A stretch of DNA of 64,000 nt from Aulostomus chinensis (Eukaryota > Chordata > Actinopteri > Syngnathiformes > Aulostomidae). The DNA lies in assembly GCA_037954235.1 (NCBI GenBank), contig JBBMOA010000021.1:21949625-22013624 (forward strand), read 5' to 3'. The position numbers were made by a program, and so were the translations under genes. Shown here one piece after another: positions 10,418 to 19,193 of this stretch; position 1 is the stretch's first letter, and every line of letters starts with the position of its first letter. Under the pieces are notes generated by a model that did no database searches, was not told the DNA's origin, and saw only the letters and a list, made by a program, of their open reading frames with translations.

Positions 10418-10460
10418 TGCCTTGACTCACATATGAGCTTCAGTGACATCCCATTCCTAA

Positions 10461-11535
10461 TCAATATGACGTGGGTCCACCCTTTGCAGCAAGAACAGCT
10501 TCAACTCTTCTGGGAAGGCTGTCCACAAGGTTTAGGAGTGTTTTTATGGGGATTTTTGACCATTCTTCCAGAAGCGCATTTGTGAGGTCACACACTGATG
10601 TTGGCCGAGAAGGCCTGGCTCTCAGTCTCCACTCTAATTCATCCCAAAGGTGTTCTATCGGGTTGTGGTCAGGACTCTGTGCAGGCCAGTCAAGTTCATC
10701 CACACCAGACTCTGCCATCCACGCCTTTATGGACCTAGCTTTGTGCACTGGTGCACAGTCATGTTGGAAGAGGAAGGGGCCGGCTCCAAACTGTTCCCAC
10801 AAAGTTGGGAGCATGGAATAGTCCAAAATGTCTTGGTATGCTGAAGCATTCAGTGTTCCTTTCACTGGAACTAAGGGGCCAAGCCCAGCTCCTGAAAAGC
10901 AACCCCACACCATAATCCCCCCTCCACCAAACTTTACACTTGGCACAATGCAGTCAGACAAGTACCGTTCTCCTGGCAACCGCCAAACCCAGACTCTTCC
11001 ATCAGATTGCCAGATGGAGAAGCATGATTCGTCACAGAACGTGCCTCCACTGCTCTAGAGTCCAGTGGCCGCGTGCTTTACACCACTGCATCCGACGCTT
11101 TGCATTGCACCTGGTGATGTATGGCGTGGATGCAGCTGCTGGACCATGGAAACCCATTCCATGAAGCTCTCTGCGCACTGTTGTTGAGCTAATCTGAAGG
11201 CCACATGAAGATTGGAGGTCTGTAGTGATTGACTCTGCAGAAAGTCGGGGACCTCTTCGCATTATGCGCTTCAGCATCCACTGACCCCACTCCGTCAGTT
11301 TACGTGGCCTACCACTTCGTGGCTGAGTTGCTGTCGTTCCCAAACACTTCCATTTCCTTATAATACAGCCGACAGTTGACTGTGGAATATTTAGGAGCGA
11401 GGAAATTTCACGACTGGATTTGTTGCACAGGTGGCATCCTATCACAGTTCCATGCTGGAATTCACTGAGCTCCTGAGAGTGGCCCATTCTTTCACAAATG
11501 TTTGTAAAGACAGTCTGCAGGCCTTGGTGCTTCAT
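10461..11535 (-). pseudogene. Tc1-type DD34E transposase, frameshifted
   Basis: Cut-and-paste transposase. From 11535 (or the inner Met at 11487) the first frame gives a helix-turn-helix (SREISSLLNIPQSTVGCIIR) and an SGRPRKLTE basic motif, then ends at a TGA at 11032-11034. A small deletion just before the first catalytic Asp (DESCFSIW) shifts the frame. The second frame continues to 10461 with HDCAPVH (second Asp) and NPIEHLW (Glu). Exactly 34 residues lie between these last two catalytic residues, giving DD34E. The GGIMVWGCFS motif is also present. Apart from the indel the protein is well preserved, pointing to a fairly recent loss of function. Confidence 0.88.
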
Positions 11536-11592
11536 TTTATACACCTGTGGCCATGGAAATGATTGGAACACCTGATTCTGATCATTTGGATG

Positions 11593-11620
11593 GGTGAGCA
11601 AATACTTTTGGCAATATAGT
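11593..11620 (-). repeat. Right terminal inverted repeat of the Tc1 element
   Basis: It is the inverted copy of 10390-10417 and is followed by ATATATAT. Confidence 0.85.
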
Positions 11621-11934
11621 ATATATATGTGTGTGTAATGTATGTACATATGTTGCTAATAAAAGACGATTGTGTGAGTCTCAGTCTTTTGATGATAAAT
11701 CAACAAAGCATAAATTAATGTTTTTCTGCATGTTTTGATGAAGCGGAAGAATCAGATTTCATTTACACATGCTGGATGTTTATTTTATGATTATGAATTA
11801 TGAATTGTTCTCTTATTCTGAAGGTTTGAAGTAGATAATAAAGAGAATATTTTAAGAGTTAAAATGAGTAAAGGGTGAATGAAACCTCTCTCTGTCTCTC
11901 TCTCTCTCTCAGTGGCCACCCTCCATATATTTTA

Positions 11935-12172
11935 CCGTTCCGTCTAGCAACCAAAAGGTTGCTAGTTCAATCCTCATTTCCCTCGGTGACCATGTCCAAG
12001 TGTCCCTGAGCAAGATACTGAACCCCTAATTGATCCTGATGGCCCTGGTGACCTGTGCAGGGTGAACCCCGCCTCTCACCCAATGTCAGCTGGGATAAGA
12101 CCCCCCTCTCCCCCCGTGACCCTCGACAGATAAGCAGTATAGAAAATCAATGGATGGATGGATGGATGGATA
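11935..12172 (+). mobile_element. tRNA-type SINE with (ATGG)n tail
   Basis: The 5' part has a tRNA B-box-like GGTTGCTAGTTCAATCC (11957-11973), then 'gtccctgagcaagatactgaacccc', a block shared with the minus-strand fragment at 37000-37118. It then joins a LINE-type tail 'gtgacctgtgcagggtgaaccccgc' ending in 'cagtatagaaaatcaatgg' and (ATGG)n. It is probably near full length, with a few deletions around the A-box. Confidence 0.75.
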
Positions 12173-12754
12173 TTTTGCAGTTCATGTCATTCATCTTAAG
12201 TACGCATGTTTGATTTTCAGTGCGCTGCTGTGGTCAACATTGGCAGCCAAGGCCACATGTGACAGCGTGTGTGTTCGGTGTTGGTGGTGGAAGGACAGAC
12301 AGGCTAGACAGCTAGTAGACCTCGTGACGACCCTAAGTGTTGCTGGGTCAAGTTAGATAAAAGAAGAGACCCTCCAAATATGTTTTGTTTCTGAAGAAAA
12401 GAATTTTCTTCAAGAGAAATACAAGTTGTCTGTGCTATCATCAAGACGCATTCCACTGCAGACAACTCTGATACTGTAACTAGATATTTCCCTCGACACA
12501 AAAACAATCCTGAGAACTGACACGGAATGAAATTAAGCTTTGCTAGTGAAACATCTTCCAAAAGGAGTAATATGTAGGATTTTTTTCATGTTTTTTTTCC
12601 TTAGTTAAGAAATCATCATGCCACCAGGAGGAAATGTAAGGCCCATCAACAAATGTGTGCGCTGGGTGTGAGAGGGGAACTGCTGAGTCAGGTGATGATT
12701 AACTTTCACTACCAGCGATACCTTGAACATTACACCTCATAGCTTCACACATTT

Positions 12755-12837
<83 letters not shown>

Positions 12838-13180
12838 AAACATATACATATACAGAGATATCATCTATCTATCTATATCTATCTATCTATGATATAAATA
12901 TTAGAAATATGTATGTATATTCAACAAAAACACTCTTTTGATTGATTGTATATTCAGTGCACTGATGCATTTTGGATCTTCACAAATCTGCATGTGTTAC
13001 AGCCATATACAGGGTAAACAACCCAAAAAAGTTTTAACTCATAACCCAGTATCACTCAATCGCTGCTCAACTGACAGAAAACATTTACAAGGTCGTTGAG
13101 GCTGTCCAGCTTCGCCAAACCACACAACTGAAGATACCTCAAACATGCAGATCCTGCTCCATCGCCGAGAACCCTGAAGG
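12173..13180. other. Gene-free stretch with microsatellites
   Basis: It contains (TA)n-(CA)n at 12764-12837 and (CTAT)n at about 12862-12892. No coding signal was found. Confidence 0.7.
12764..12837. repeat. (TA)n-(CA)n compound microsatellite
   Basis: About 27 TA units are followed by 9-10 CA units; a CTAT-type run follows about 25 bp later. Confidence 0.95.
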
Positions 13181-13184
13181 TCTG
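13181..13184. repeat. Target-site duplication TCTG (left) of the gypsy element
   Basis: TCTG precedes the left LTR and is repeated at 22060-22063 after the right LTR. Confidence 0.8.
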
Positions 13185-13229
13185 TGTTACAGGTCCCGGG
13201 TTGAGGACCCATAAACAGATAAGGTGATT

Positions 13230-13299
13230 CTGTTGAAACAGGAGAAAGAAATGAGACGCTCACAACACTCTTTCCCGTTAGCCTTCCAAAGCAGAGAAT
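13230..13299. repeat. LTR-internal direct repeat, unit 1 (left LTR)
   Basis: It runs from CTGTTGAAACAGGAGAAAG to GCCTTCCAAAGCAGAGAATG and matches 13918-13987 at over 90%. On the minus strand it ends in a pyrimidine tract followed by CAACAG, which looks like a 3' splice site. Confidence 0.85.
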
Positions 13300-13917
13300 G
13301 AGGCATATTTATTGGATCACAGCCTAAACTATGTCTCTTTTGCCCTTCTTTTTTTCTATCAATCCAAAAGTAACAGAGTCACACTATTTTCTTTTCACAT
13401 CACATTGCCATACATTTCAACTGGATTCACATTTTCAAAACAACGAAAATACAGGGAATGACCCTTTAAAAATTGTTATAGACCGTAGTGCAATCATTAA
13501 GTGGAAATATCTAGCACGTCGCTACAAATATTACATACTGAGCAGGCTACTCGGCAGGTCTGCTAGCACTGTCTGACAGAGTTTGAGTACTGGCTTTGGA
13601 AACATATTTTTTATTAACATGCTTGGAGTGCATAAGAACGTATAAAACCACACAAATACAGACTATAGACTACACAAATACTGGCGCCTATCTCAAGAAT
13701 GAACTGGAGCCCAAAACTGCAGCGTGCCCTTAGCACGGAGAAGGGCGGAGAACCACCATCTTATGCACAACACCCAGAACGAAACAAACAATTCGGAGCT
13801 GGTCACACAGCCACTGACATACACACATTAGCGTCACGAAAATCAATCGCGGAAGGGAATAAAACAAACTTAAGCAGCAACTACATGTAGTTTAGGACAC
13901 TTGGGTGATGTACAGAC

Positions 13918-13987
13918 CTGTTGAAACAGGAGAAAGAAATGACACGCTCACAACACTCTTTCCCGTTAGCCTTCCACAGCAGAATGA
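13918..13987. repeat. LTR-internal direct repeat, unit 2 (left LTR)
   Basis: It is the second copy, ~690 bp away from the first. The equivalent pair in the right LTR is at 21083-21151 and 21766-21835. Confidence 0.85.
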
Positions 13988-14211
13988 TGAAGTGATGTCA
14001 GCCCATTCGACAGGTGGGTCCCCGAGAGCGTCGCGAATCGCCCCACTGCCATCTAGTAGTGGCAACACTAGAAATGTCTCGCTGTGTAGAACGAATAATT
14101 GTCTCTGCTGCTTCACACAGAAATAAATTATTTCAATAGAAATGTCTTAAAAATAAAACAAATGATTATACAAACAACAAAAATGTGACCATACATTTTG
14201 GGTGCGTCACA

Positions 14212-14222
14212 TGCTCCCTGAC
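14212..14222 (-). promoter_or_regulatory. Polypurine tract-like sequence before the 3' LTR
   Basis: On the minus strand GTCAGGGAGCA directly abuts the TGTGACG start of the 3' LTR. It is the expected location of the plus-strand primer, though the purine run is short. Confidence 0.5.
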
Positions 14223-14571
14223 AAAAGAAAAATGGCTCCAGACATTCAACTCTTAAACTATTGCATCCAAAATATCAAATGTCATACCAAAAGGTAAGTG
14301 CAAGGTCAGTACCAAAACAAACAAACAACAAAAAAACAATCAAAGGTAAGTAGATGTTTGCATGTAAATGCGTGTATGTGTGTGCGTTCCCCCTCATAGG
14401 TTCAAGGTAAGTAGTGAATGTAGGTGGGTATGGTTGTGTAAGTACGGATGTTGCGGTTTGTGTTTGCCCATCAGTAAACAAAGTGTAGTGCATTGCATGA
14501 CATGGTCGAGGGGCAAGGAAGCATACGGTATGGTATGGGGTATATCAGGGTATTGAAAGGGGTGTGATATG

Positions 14572-16692
14572 TCATTGGAGGTGGCCCCATCTCCAAGAAT
14601 GGCATAGATGGTGTTTCATAAGCACCCACTGTGCTGACCATGGATCGGGGTTGATAAGAGGGCTGGCCCAGTGAGCCGTAGTAAACATCTGGGTAGGTCT
14701 TCTGTCACGAGTGGACCTCCATGGTTGTGGGCTACTGGGTTGTTCACAGGTGGATTGCACAGGGATTGTCTGAAGGTTTTCTGGTCCTTCTCTTTGCGGG
14801 TGCACATCTTCCTGTTCGATATCTGATGGTATTGTTTCAGCAGGTAATTGCTCCTCTTCCCTGTTCTCTCCCACAGGCGCTTCCACTCTCCTCTGGATAT
14901 GACATTCTCTGCCTCTGGTGTCTCTTTCAGGTACGCTTGGTCTGGTTTGTTCAGTGTCCACTACACAATCAGTGTGTCTCTGAGGTTCACAACGGGGCTG
15001 TGCTTGCGAATTCTCAGGTTCTCTCATCATTGGCGCCCTGAACCAGTATGTTGGTCCCTCATCGTCTGAATCTGAGGACGCGCTGCTCAGTCTTCCATCA
15101 CCCTGTCTTCTCGGATTTGACTGTCGGTTCCTTGTTCTCAGCCTGGTTTGGGGTTCAGGTAAGCCTCTTGGTGGGTCTTTCTTCCTTACAGGTTGTGGCT
15201 GCACAGGTAAGTCTGAAGGCAAGTCATTGACCACGTGGAGTAGGTTCCGATGCAGTGTTCGAACCCTGTTTCCACCCGTTTCTGGCGTAACCCTGTAAAC
15301 AGGTCCATCCGCAATTCTCTCCTTCACAACATGGACTGTGTTTTCCCAGTACGCCCTCAGTTTACCGGGTCCCCCTCTCTCACTCAAATTCCGTACTAGG
15401 ACACGGTCGCCTGGCTCAAGGACCACGCCCTTCATGTGGCGGTCGTAGTATTTCTTCCCTCGAGAACTTGATTGTCGACTACTCTCAGGGGCCAGTCGGT
15501 AAGCTTCCCTCATCCTCTGAGCCCACTTCTCAGCGTAGCCTCTTGGAGAAGCAGCTTCCTCTTTATTTGTCAGGCCAAAGATCATGTCCACGGGCAGGCG
15601 CGGATGGCGTCCAAACATTAAATAGAAAGGCGAAAATCCTGTTGCCTCATGCCTGGTACAATTATAGGCGTGTACGACTTACTGTAGGTGGTCTCTCCAA
15701 CTCTCCTTCTCCTTTTCCCCAAGGGTCCTGAGCATTTGGAGCAGGGTTCTGTTGAATCTTTCTGCCAGATTACCCTGAGGATGGTAGGGCGTGGTCCTGG
15801 AATGACCAACTCCGCTGAGTTGTTGCAGGGTCTTGAAGATTTCATTTTCGAACTCGCGACCAAGGTCATGGTGCAGTTTGAACGGGTATGAGAATCGTGG
15901 AATGAAATCCTCAAAGAGTCTCTCCGCCGCAGTCCTCCCAGATTTATTTCGGGTGGCGTAGGCTTGGGCGTACCGTGTAAAATGGTCCACGACAACCAGA
16001 ATGTATTCAAAGCCCCCCTTGCTTGGCTCCAAGTGAAGGTAGTCGATAGAAACTAACTCCAGAGGTGTGGTGGAGGTAATCGATTGCATGGGCGCCCTGA
16101 TGTGGGAAACCGGCTTCTTCTGCTTGATGCAGGGACACTTCCTTGTTACATAAGCTTCAACATCTTGCTTCATGTACGGCCAGCAGAACCAGTCCCTCGC
16201 TAGGCCCAAGACCCTTTCTGTCCCAATGTGGGCCATGTCATCGTGGAGGTGTTGCAACACTACAGGTCAGTACTGGCCAGGCGAAACGAGCTGTCTCCTC
16301 CGGCTCGTTCGCCGACACAGCAGATCATCTTCTAGATGGAGTTTCTCCCATTGGTGTAGTAACTTTCTTGCAAGACCACTGACTCCTTTCCTCATTTCAC
16401 TGGTCAGTGCGTTGTTGGTCTCTTTCAGCCTGATGACTTGACCGATGGCAGGGTCATCTCGTTGTGATCTAACAAGCTCATCATGGGGGATGGTTGGAAA
16501 CAACTCTGGCAGCTTTGGGATTGAGCTCTCTTGTGACAGGTTCAGGACAGCGTCATAAGCAACATCCTTCTGCTTAGCAGCTTGACTACCTTCCCATGTT
16601 GCCAGAACAGTGTCTCTGGACAGCTCCTCTGTGCATGAGTCAACGTAGCTGTCGATGTCCAAAGGCAGCCTAGACAAGGTGTCGGCATCCAC
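14572..16692 (-). pseudogene. gypsy integrase with C-terminal tail
   Basis: Integrase inserts the cDNA. One frame covers the region with in-frame stops at 16267-16269 (TGA) and 15679-15681 (TAA). In order: VDADTLSRLPL (end of RNase H linker), an HHCC zinc-binding region (HDDMAHIG...TRKCPC), the DDE core with Asp in SIDYLHLE, Asp in HHDLGREFEN and Glu in LAERFNRTLL, then MFGRHPRLPVDMIF and GDRVLVRN...GKLRAYWENTVHVV (C-terminal SH3-like/GPY-F type). All three catalytic acidic residues are kept. About 200 residues of Glu/Pro/Arg-rich tail follow, ending with RSTRDRRPTQMF. The upstream frame change near 16721 is an extra T in a T-run. Confidence 0.9.
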
Positions 16693-16720
16693 GTTAACCT
16701 TCCCCGGACGGTACTTGACT

Positions 16721-17455
16721 TCAAAAAGTCAAAAGAAAGTCCGCCAGCTCACCGACCCACCTGTGGCCAACCGCGTTGAGCTTAGCAGTACTTAATACAT
16801 AGGTCAACGGGTTTTTATCCGTGTAGACCACGAAGTGGGACGCATAGAAGAGGTAGTCTCTGAACATTTCGCATATGGCCCACTTTAAAGCCAGGAATTC
16901 AAGTTTGCCTGAATGGAGGTTGTAGTTCCGCTCTGCAGGCGTCAACGTTCTGGAACCATATGCAATGACTCTGAGCTGTCCTCCCTGGCGCTGGTAGAGA
17001 ACTGCACCAAGACCTTGTTGTGACGCGTCTGTATGCAGCACATTAGGGAGCTCAAAATCAGGGTACGCTAGTACTGGCGGATTGGACAGAATTTGGATGA
17101 GTCGGTCAAGGGTTCTTTGGTGCTCTTCAGTCCACTGAACCGGAGTTCTGGATGACAGCTGGGCACCTTTTCCCTTCTTTTGTCTGGGCTGTGGCTGGCT
17201 GTTGACAGGGTTTTTGGACTGCAAGAGGTCATACATCGGCTTAGCGATTCTAGAGAAATCTTGAATGTAAGTCCGGTAGTAGCTTAAGAACCCTAACAGC
17301 TTGCGGACCTCTCCGACAGTGTTGGGAATTTTACTCCTCAGGGCCTGGATGGCCTCCAGATCCTTGGGGTCTAGCTGCACTCCATCAGCCGAGACCAGCT
17401 TTCGGACATACCGGACCTCTTTTCTGAAGAGCTCACACTTGGTTGGCCTTTCCAC
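16721..17455 (-). pseudogene. gypsy RT thumb/connection and RNase H
   Basis: The frame begins with PTKCELFRKEVRYV (end of the RT palm/thumb), followed by IQALRSKIPNTVGEVRKLLG and FSYYRTYIQDFS, standard for Ty3-type RT. RNase H begins at VLHTDASQQGLGAVLYQ (first catalytic Asp), then RVIAYGSRTLTPAERNY and GKLEFLALKWAI (catalytic Glu), then FVVYTDKNPLTYVL (Asp). It degrades the RNA template during cDNA synthesis. It is out of frame with the RT core upstream and with integrase downstream, so no single pol protein can be made from this copy. Confidence 0.9.
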
Positions 17456-17483
17456 CGTGGCATTGGAGGGCCTTCAGCACCCG

Positions 17484-17990
17484 TCACAGTGACTCTACGT
17501 GATCATCAAATGTCTTACTGTAACATAAGACGTTGTCCAAGTACGGAATGCAACATTCGTCTCGCAGGGAGTCCAGCATTTCTTCCATGCTTCTTTGAAA
17601 AGCAGCGGGAGCCTTCGAAAGCCCAAAGGGGATGCGCACCCACTCATACAAGCCCCACGGAGTGATAAAGGCTGTCATATTGCGTTACCCCTCGGCGATG
17701 AAGCCTTGATGATAAGCCTTTCCCTGATCCAAAATCGAGAACAGGTTGTACCCACCCAGCGTGTCAATGAGATCTTGAATACGGGGAAGTGGGTGTCTAT
17801 CTGGGACTGTCTTTTGGTTGAGGAGCCTGTAATCAATGCATAGCCGCAAGCTTCCGTCCTTCTTACGGACACAAACCACTGGGGCAGAGTATGGAGACTT
17901 GGACTTTACAATCCACTTCTTCGCCAGCAAGTCTTGGATGTACTCCTTAACTTCTTTATACAGGGGTTTGGGGACTGCCGCATAAGTTCT
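17484..17990 (-). pseudogene. gypsy reverse transcriptase core, catalytic YLDN instead of YxDD
   Basis: Motifs in order: KSKSPYSAPVVCVRKKDGSL, LRLCIDYRLLNQKTVPD, FSILDQGKAYHQGF (first catalytic Asp), GLYEWVRIPFGLSKAPAAFQ, then IPYLDNVLCYSKTFDDH. The active-site box is YLDN, so one metal-binding Asp is Asn. In-frame stops lie at 17685-17687 (TAA) and 17484-17486 (TGA), and a TAG at 17991-17993 separates this part from the upstream frame. The D-to-N change and the TGA can both be explained by CpG transitions. Polymerase activity of this copy is lost. Confidence 0.9.
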
Positions 17991-18878
17991 CTAGATTGGG
18001 ATGTCATCCTTCAGGGTGATGCCCATTTGGAGGCTTGGGATGCATCCCATGTTGTTTTCATCACAAGCAAATGCACGTGACTCCTCAAAGAGCATTTGTT
18101 TTGCGACCGCTTGCTGCTCATCGCTTAGATGGCTCAGATCGACGGGGGGAGACCACAGCGGGGATGGTTTCTCTTTTTGGTCACTGTTGTCCTCACCGAC
18201 AGGGACAGGCGAGTCAACATTATTGACTTCGATGTTATCCATCTGGTCGGTCTCCACTATCTTGTCGGTCTCCTGGATACTGCCCAACGTCGTGAAATTG
18301 TTCAATGACACATCGTGTTGGGTATGGTTACCCACAGGGATCTCAACGTAGGGCTGTTTGACTTTGTGGACTTCAACCAAGCCATCACCAATATCCAGCT
18401 CCTCCAATCTCAGGTCTGGATAGTTGACCTCGAACAGAGCCACAGAGGGGGTGAAATCAGCAGGCACTTGGCATCTGATACGTGTAACTCGGCCTGGGCG
18501 AACCACAATGTCCCGGCAACCAACCCCCACCATCGCATGGTGCCGGTTGGACTCTCTGGTCTGGATCAGGTTCACCATTGTCTCTGCTTTGTCATCTTCC
18601 AGCTGCATGGCCTCCCTCAGCAACTTGCCAATAATGGCAACGACTTCAATGTCACCCTCCTGTCCTAGGATGAGCTCTTGAATAACATTGAAGCCCAATA
18701 TTGGCCTCACCAGACCCACACGGCTGACCAGGAAGGGTACTCTGATGCCGAGATTCGGATCCTCGTTGCCAGGTAGGTTAAAGGTGAGTTCCACCCATCC
18801 ATCATATGGGATCTGTCCCCCATTGGCTGCCGTGAGATCCAACCCTCTGCTTCCTATGAGTTCACTGAGGGGGTGCAC
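17991..18878 (-). pseudogene. gypsy protease C-terminal half and protease-RT linker
   Basis: This is in the same frame as the protease start but after the TAA at 18909-18911. HPLSELIGSRGLDLTAANG, IPYDGWVELTFNL and RPILGFNVIQELI are typical of the flap and second half of the aspartic protease in fish gypsy elements. A linker rich in Asp, Glu and Val follows. It ends with HLSDEQQAVAKQMLFEESRA and MGITLKDDIPI, which normally leads directly into RT, before the TAG at 17991. Confidence 0.82.
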
Positions 18879-18908
18879 TTGCTGTTGAGGTAGGTACTTG
18901 TGTTTCCA

Positions 18909-19193
18909 TTACTGGTCAATAATGATAACTTGGGCCCCAGAGTCTAGAAGGACAGTCACAGCATAGCCACTCAGATTGCATTTCAGCAAGCATTTTTTTC
19001 CTATCAGCTGAGCTACTCGCTGTGACGGGGACTTATCAGTACATGAGCGGGAAGGGGTAGCAAGGTGGTGATTGACTTGTACCGGTACGAGTTTCGTACT
19101 GCCTGCATGGGACTGAAGGTTTGTGCCGGTCACAGGTGGCCCCTCTGCTGTGACCGGAGGGAGTTTCCCGACTGCCTTGGTCTCTTCAGGCAC
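18909..19193 (-). pseudogene. gypsy protease N-terminal half (frame entered by -1 shift)
   Basis: The frame overlaps the end of gag and lies in the -1 frame relative to it. It contains LIGKKCLLKCNLSGYAVTVL followed by LDSGAQV, the D-S-G active site of retropepsin-type proteases that mature Gag and Pol. A TAA at 18909-18911 interrupts the protein four residues after the GAQV strand. The first Met at 19193 is not needed if the frame is reached from gag at the slippery site at 19163-19169. Confidence 0.85.
19126..19169 (-). promoter_or_regulatory. Probable -1 ribosomal frameshift signal between gag and pol
   Basis: On the minus strand GGGAAAC (19169 to 19163) sits in gag phase as G GGA AAC, a canonical X XXY YYZ heptamer. 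After a 5-nt spacer (19162-19158) comes CCGGTCACAG (19157-19148), a 12-nt loop (19147-19136) and CTGTGACCGG (19135-19126): a perfect 10-bp stem. The gag TGA (19132-19130) lies inside the 3' arm. Slipping back by one base gives exactly the protease frame. The loop has GGGG that could pair with a downstream CCC as a pseudoknot; that part is speculative. Confidence 0.85.

Larger units (their letters stand above)
10390..11620 (-). mobile_element. Tc1-like transposon (~1.23 kb)
   Basis: Terminal inverted repeats of ~28 bp are nearly identical: ACTATATTGCCAAAAGTATT at 10390 and its complement ending at 11620, each followed inward by (C/T)GCTCACC. TA flanks are present on both sides, within TA-rich sequence, so the exact duplicated TA cannot be picked out. 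The transposase occupies most of the interior on the minus strand. It is a full-length copy, disabled only by a small deletion. Confidence 0.9.
13185..14211 (-). repeat. 3' LTR of the gypsy element (1027 bp)
   Basis: The TG...CA ends are exact. On the minus strand it starts TGTGACGCACCC and carries AATAAATATGCC near 13300. It contains two copies of a ~70-bp direct repeat (13230-13299 and 13918-13987). Confidence 0.92.

Noticed and set aside
10471..10821. 116-aa plus-strand frame
   Set aside because: It is the antisense shadow of the Tc1 transposase.
12723..12941. Tyr-Ile repeat frame
   Set aside because: It is a translation of (TA)n and CTAT repeats.
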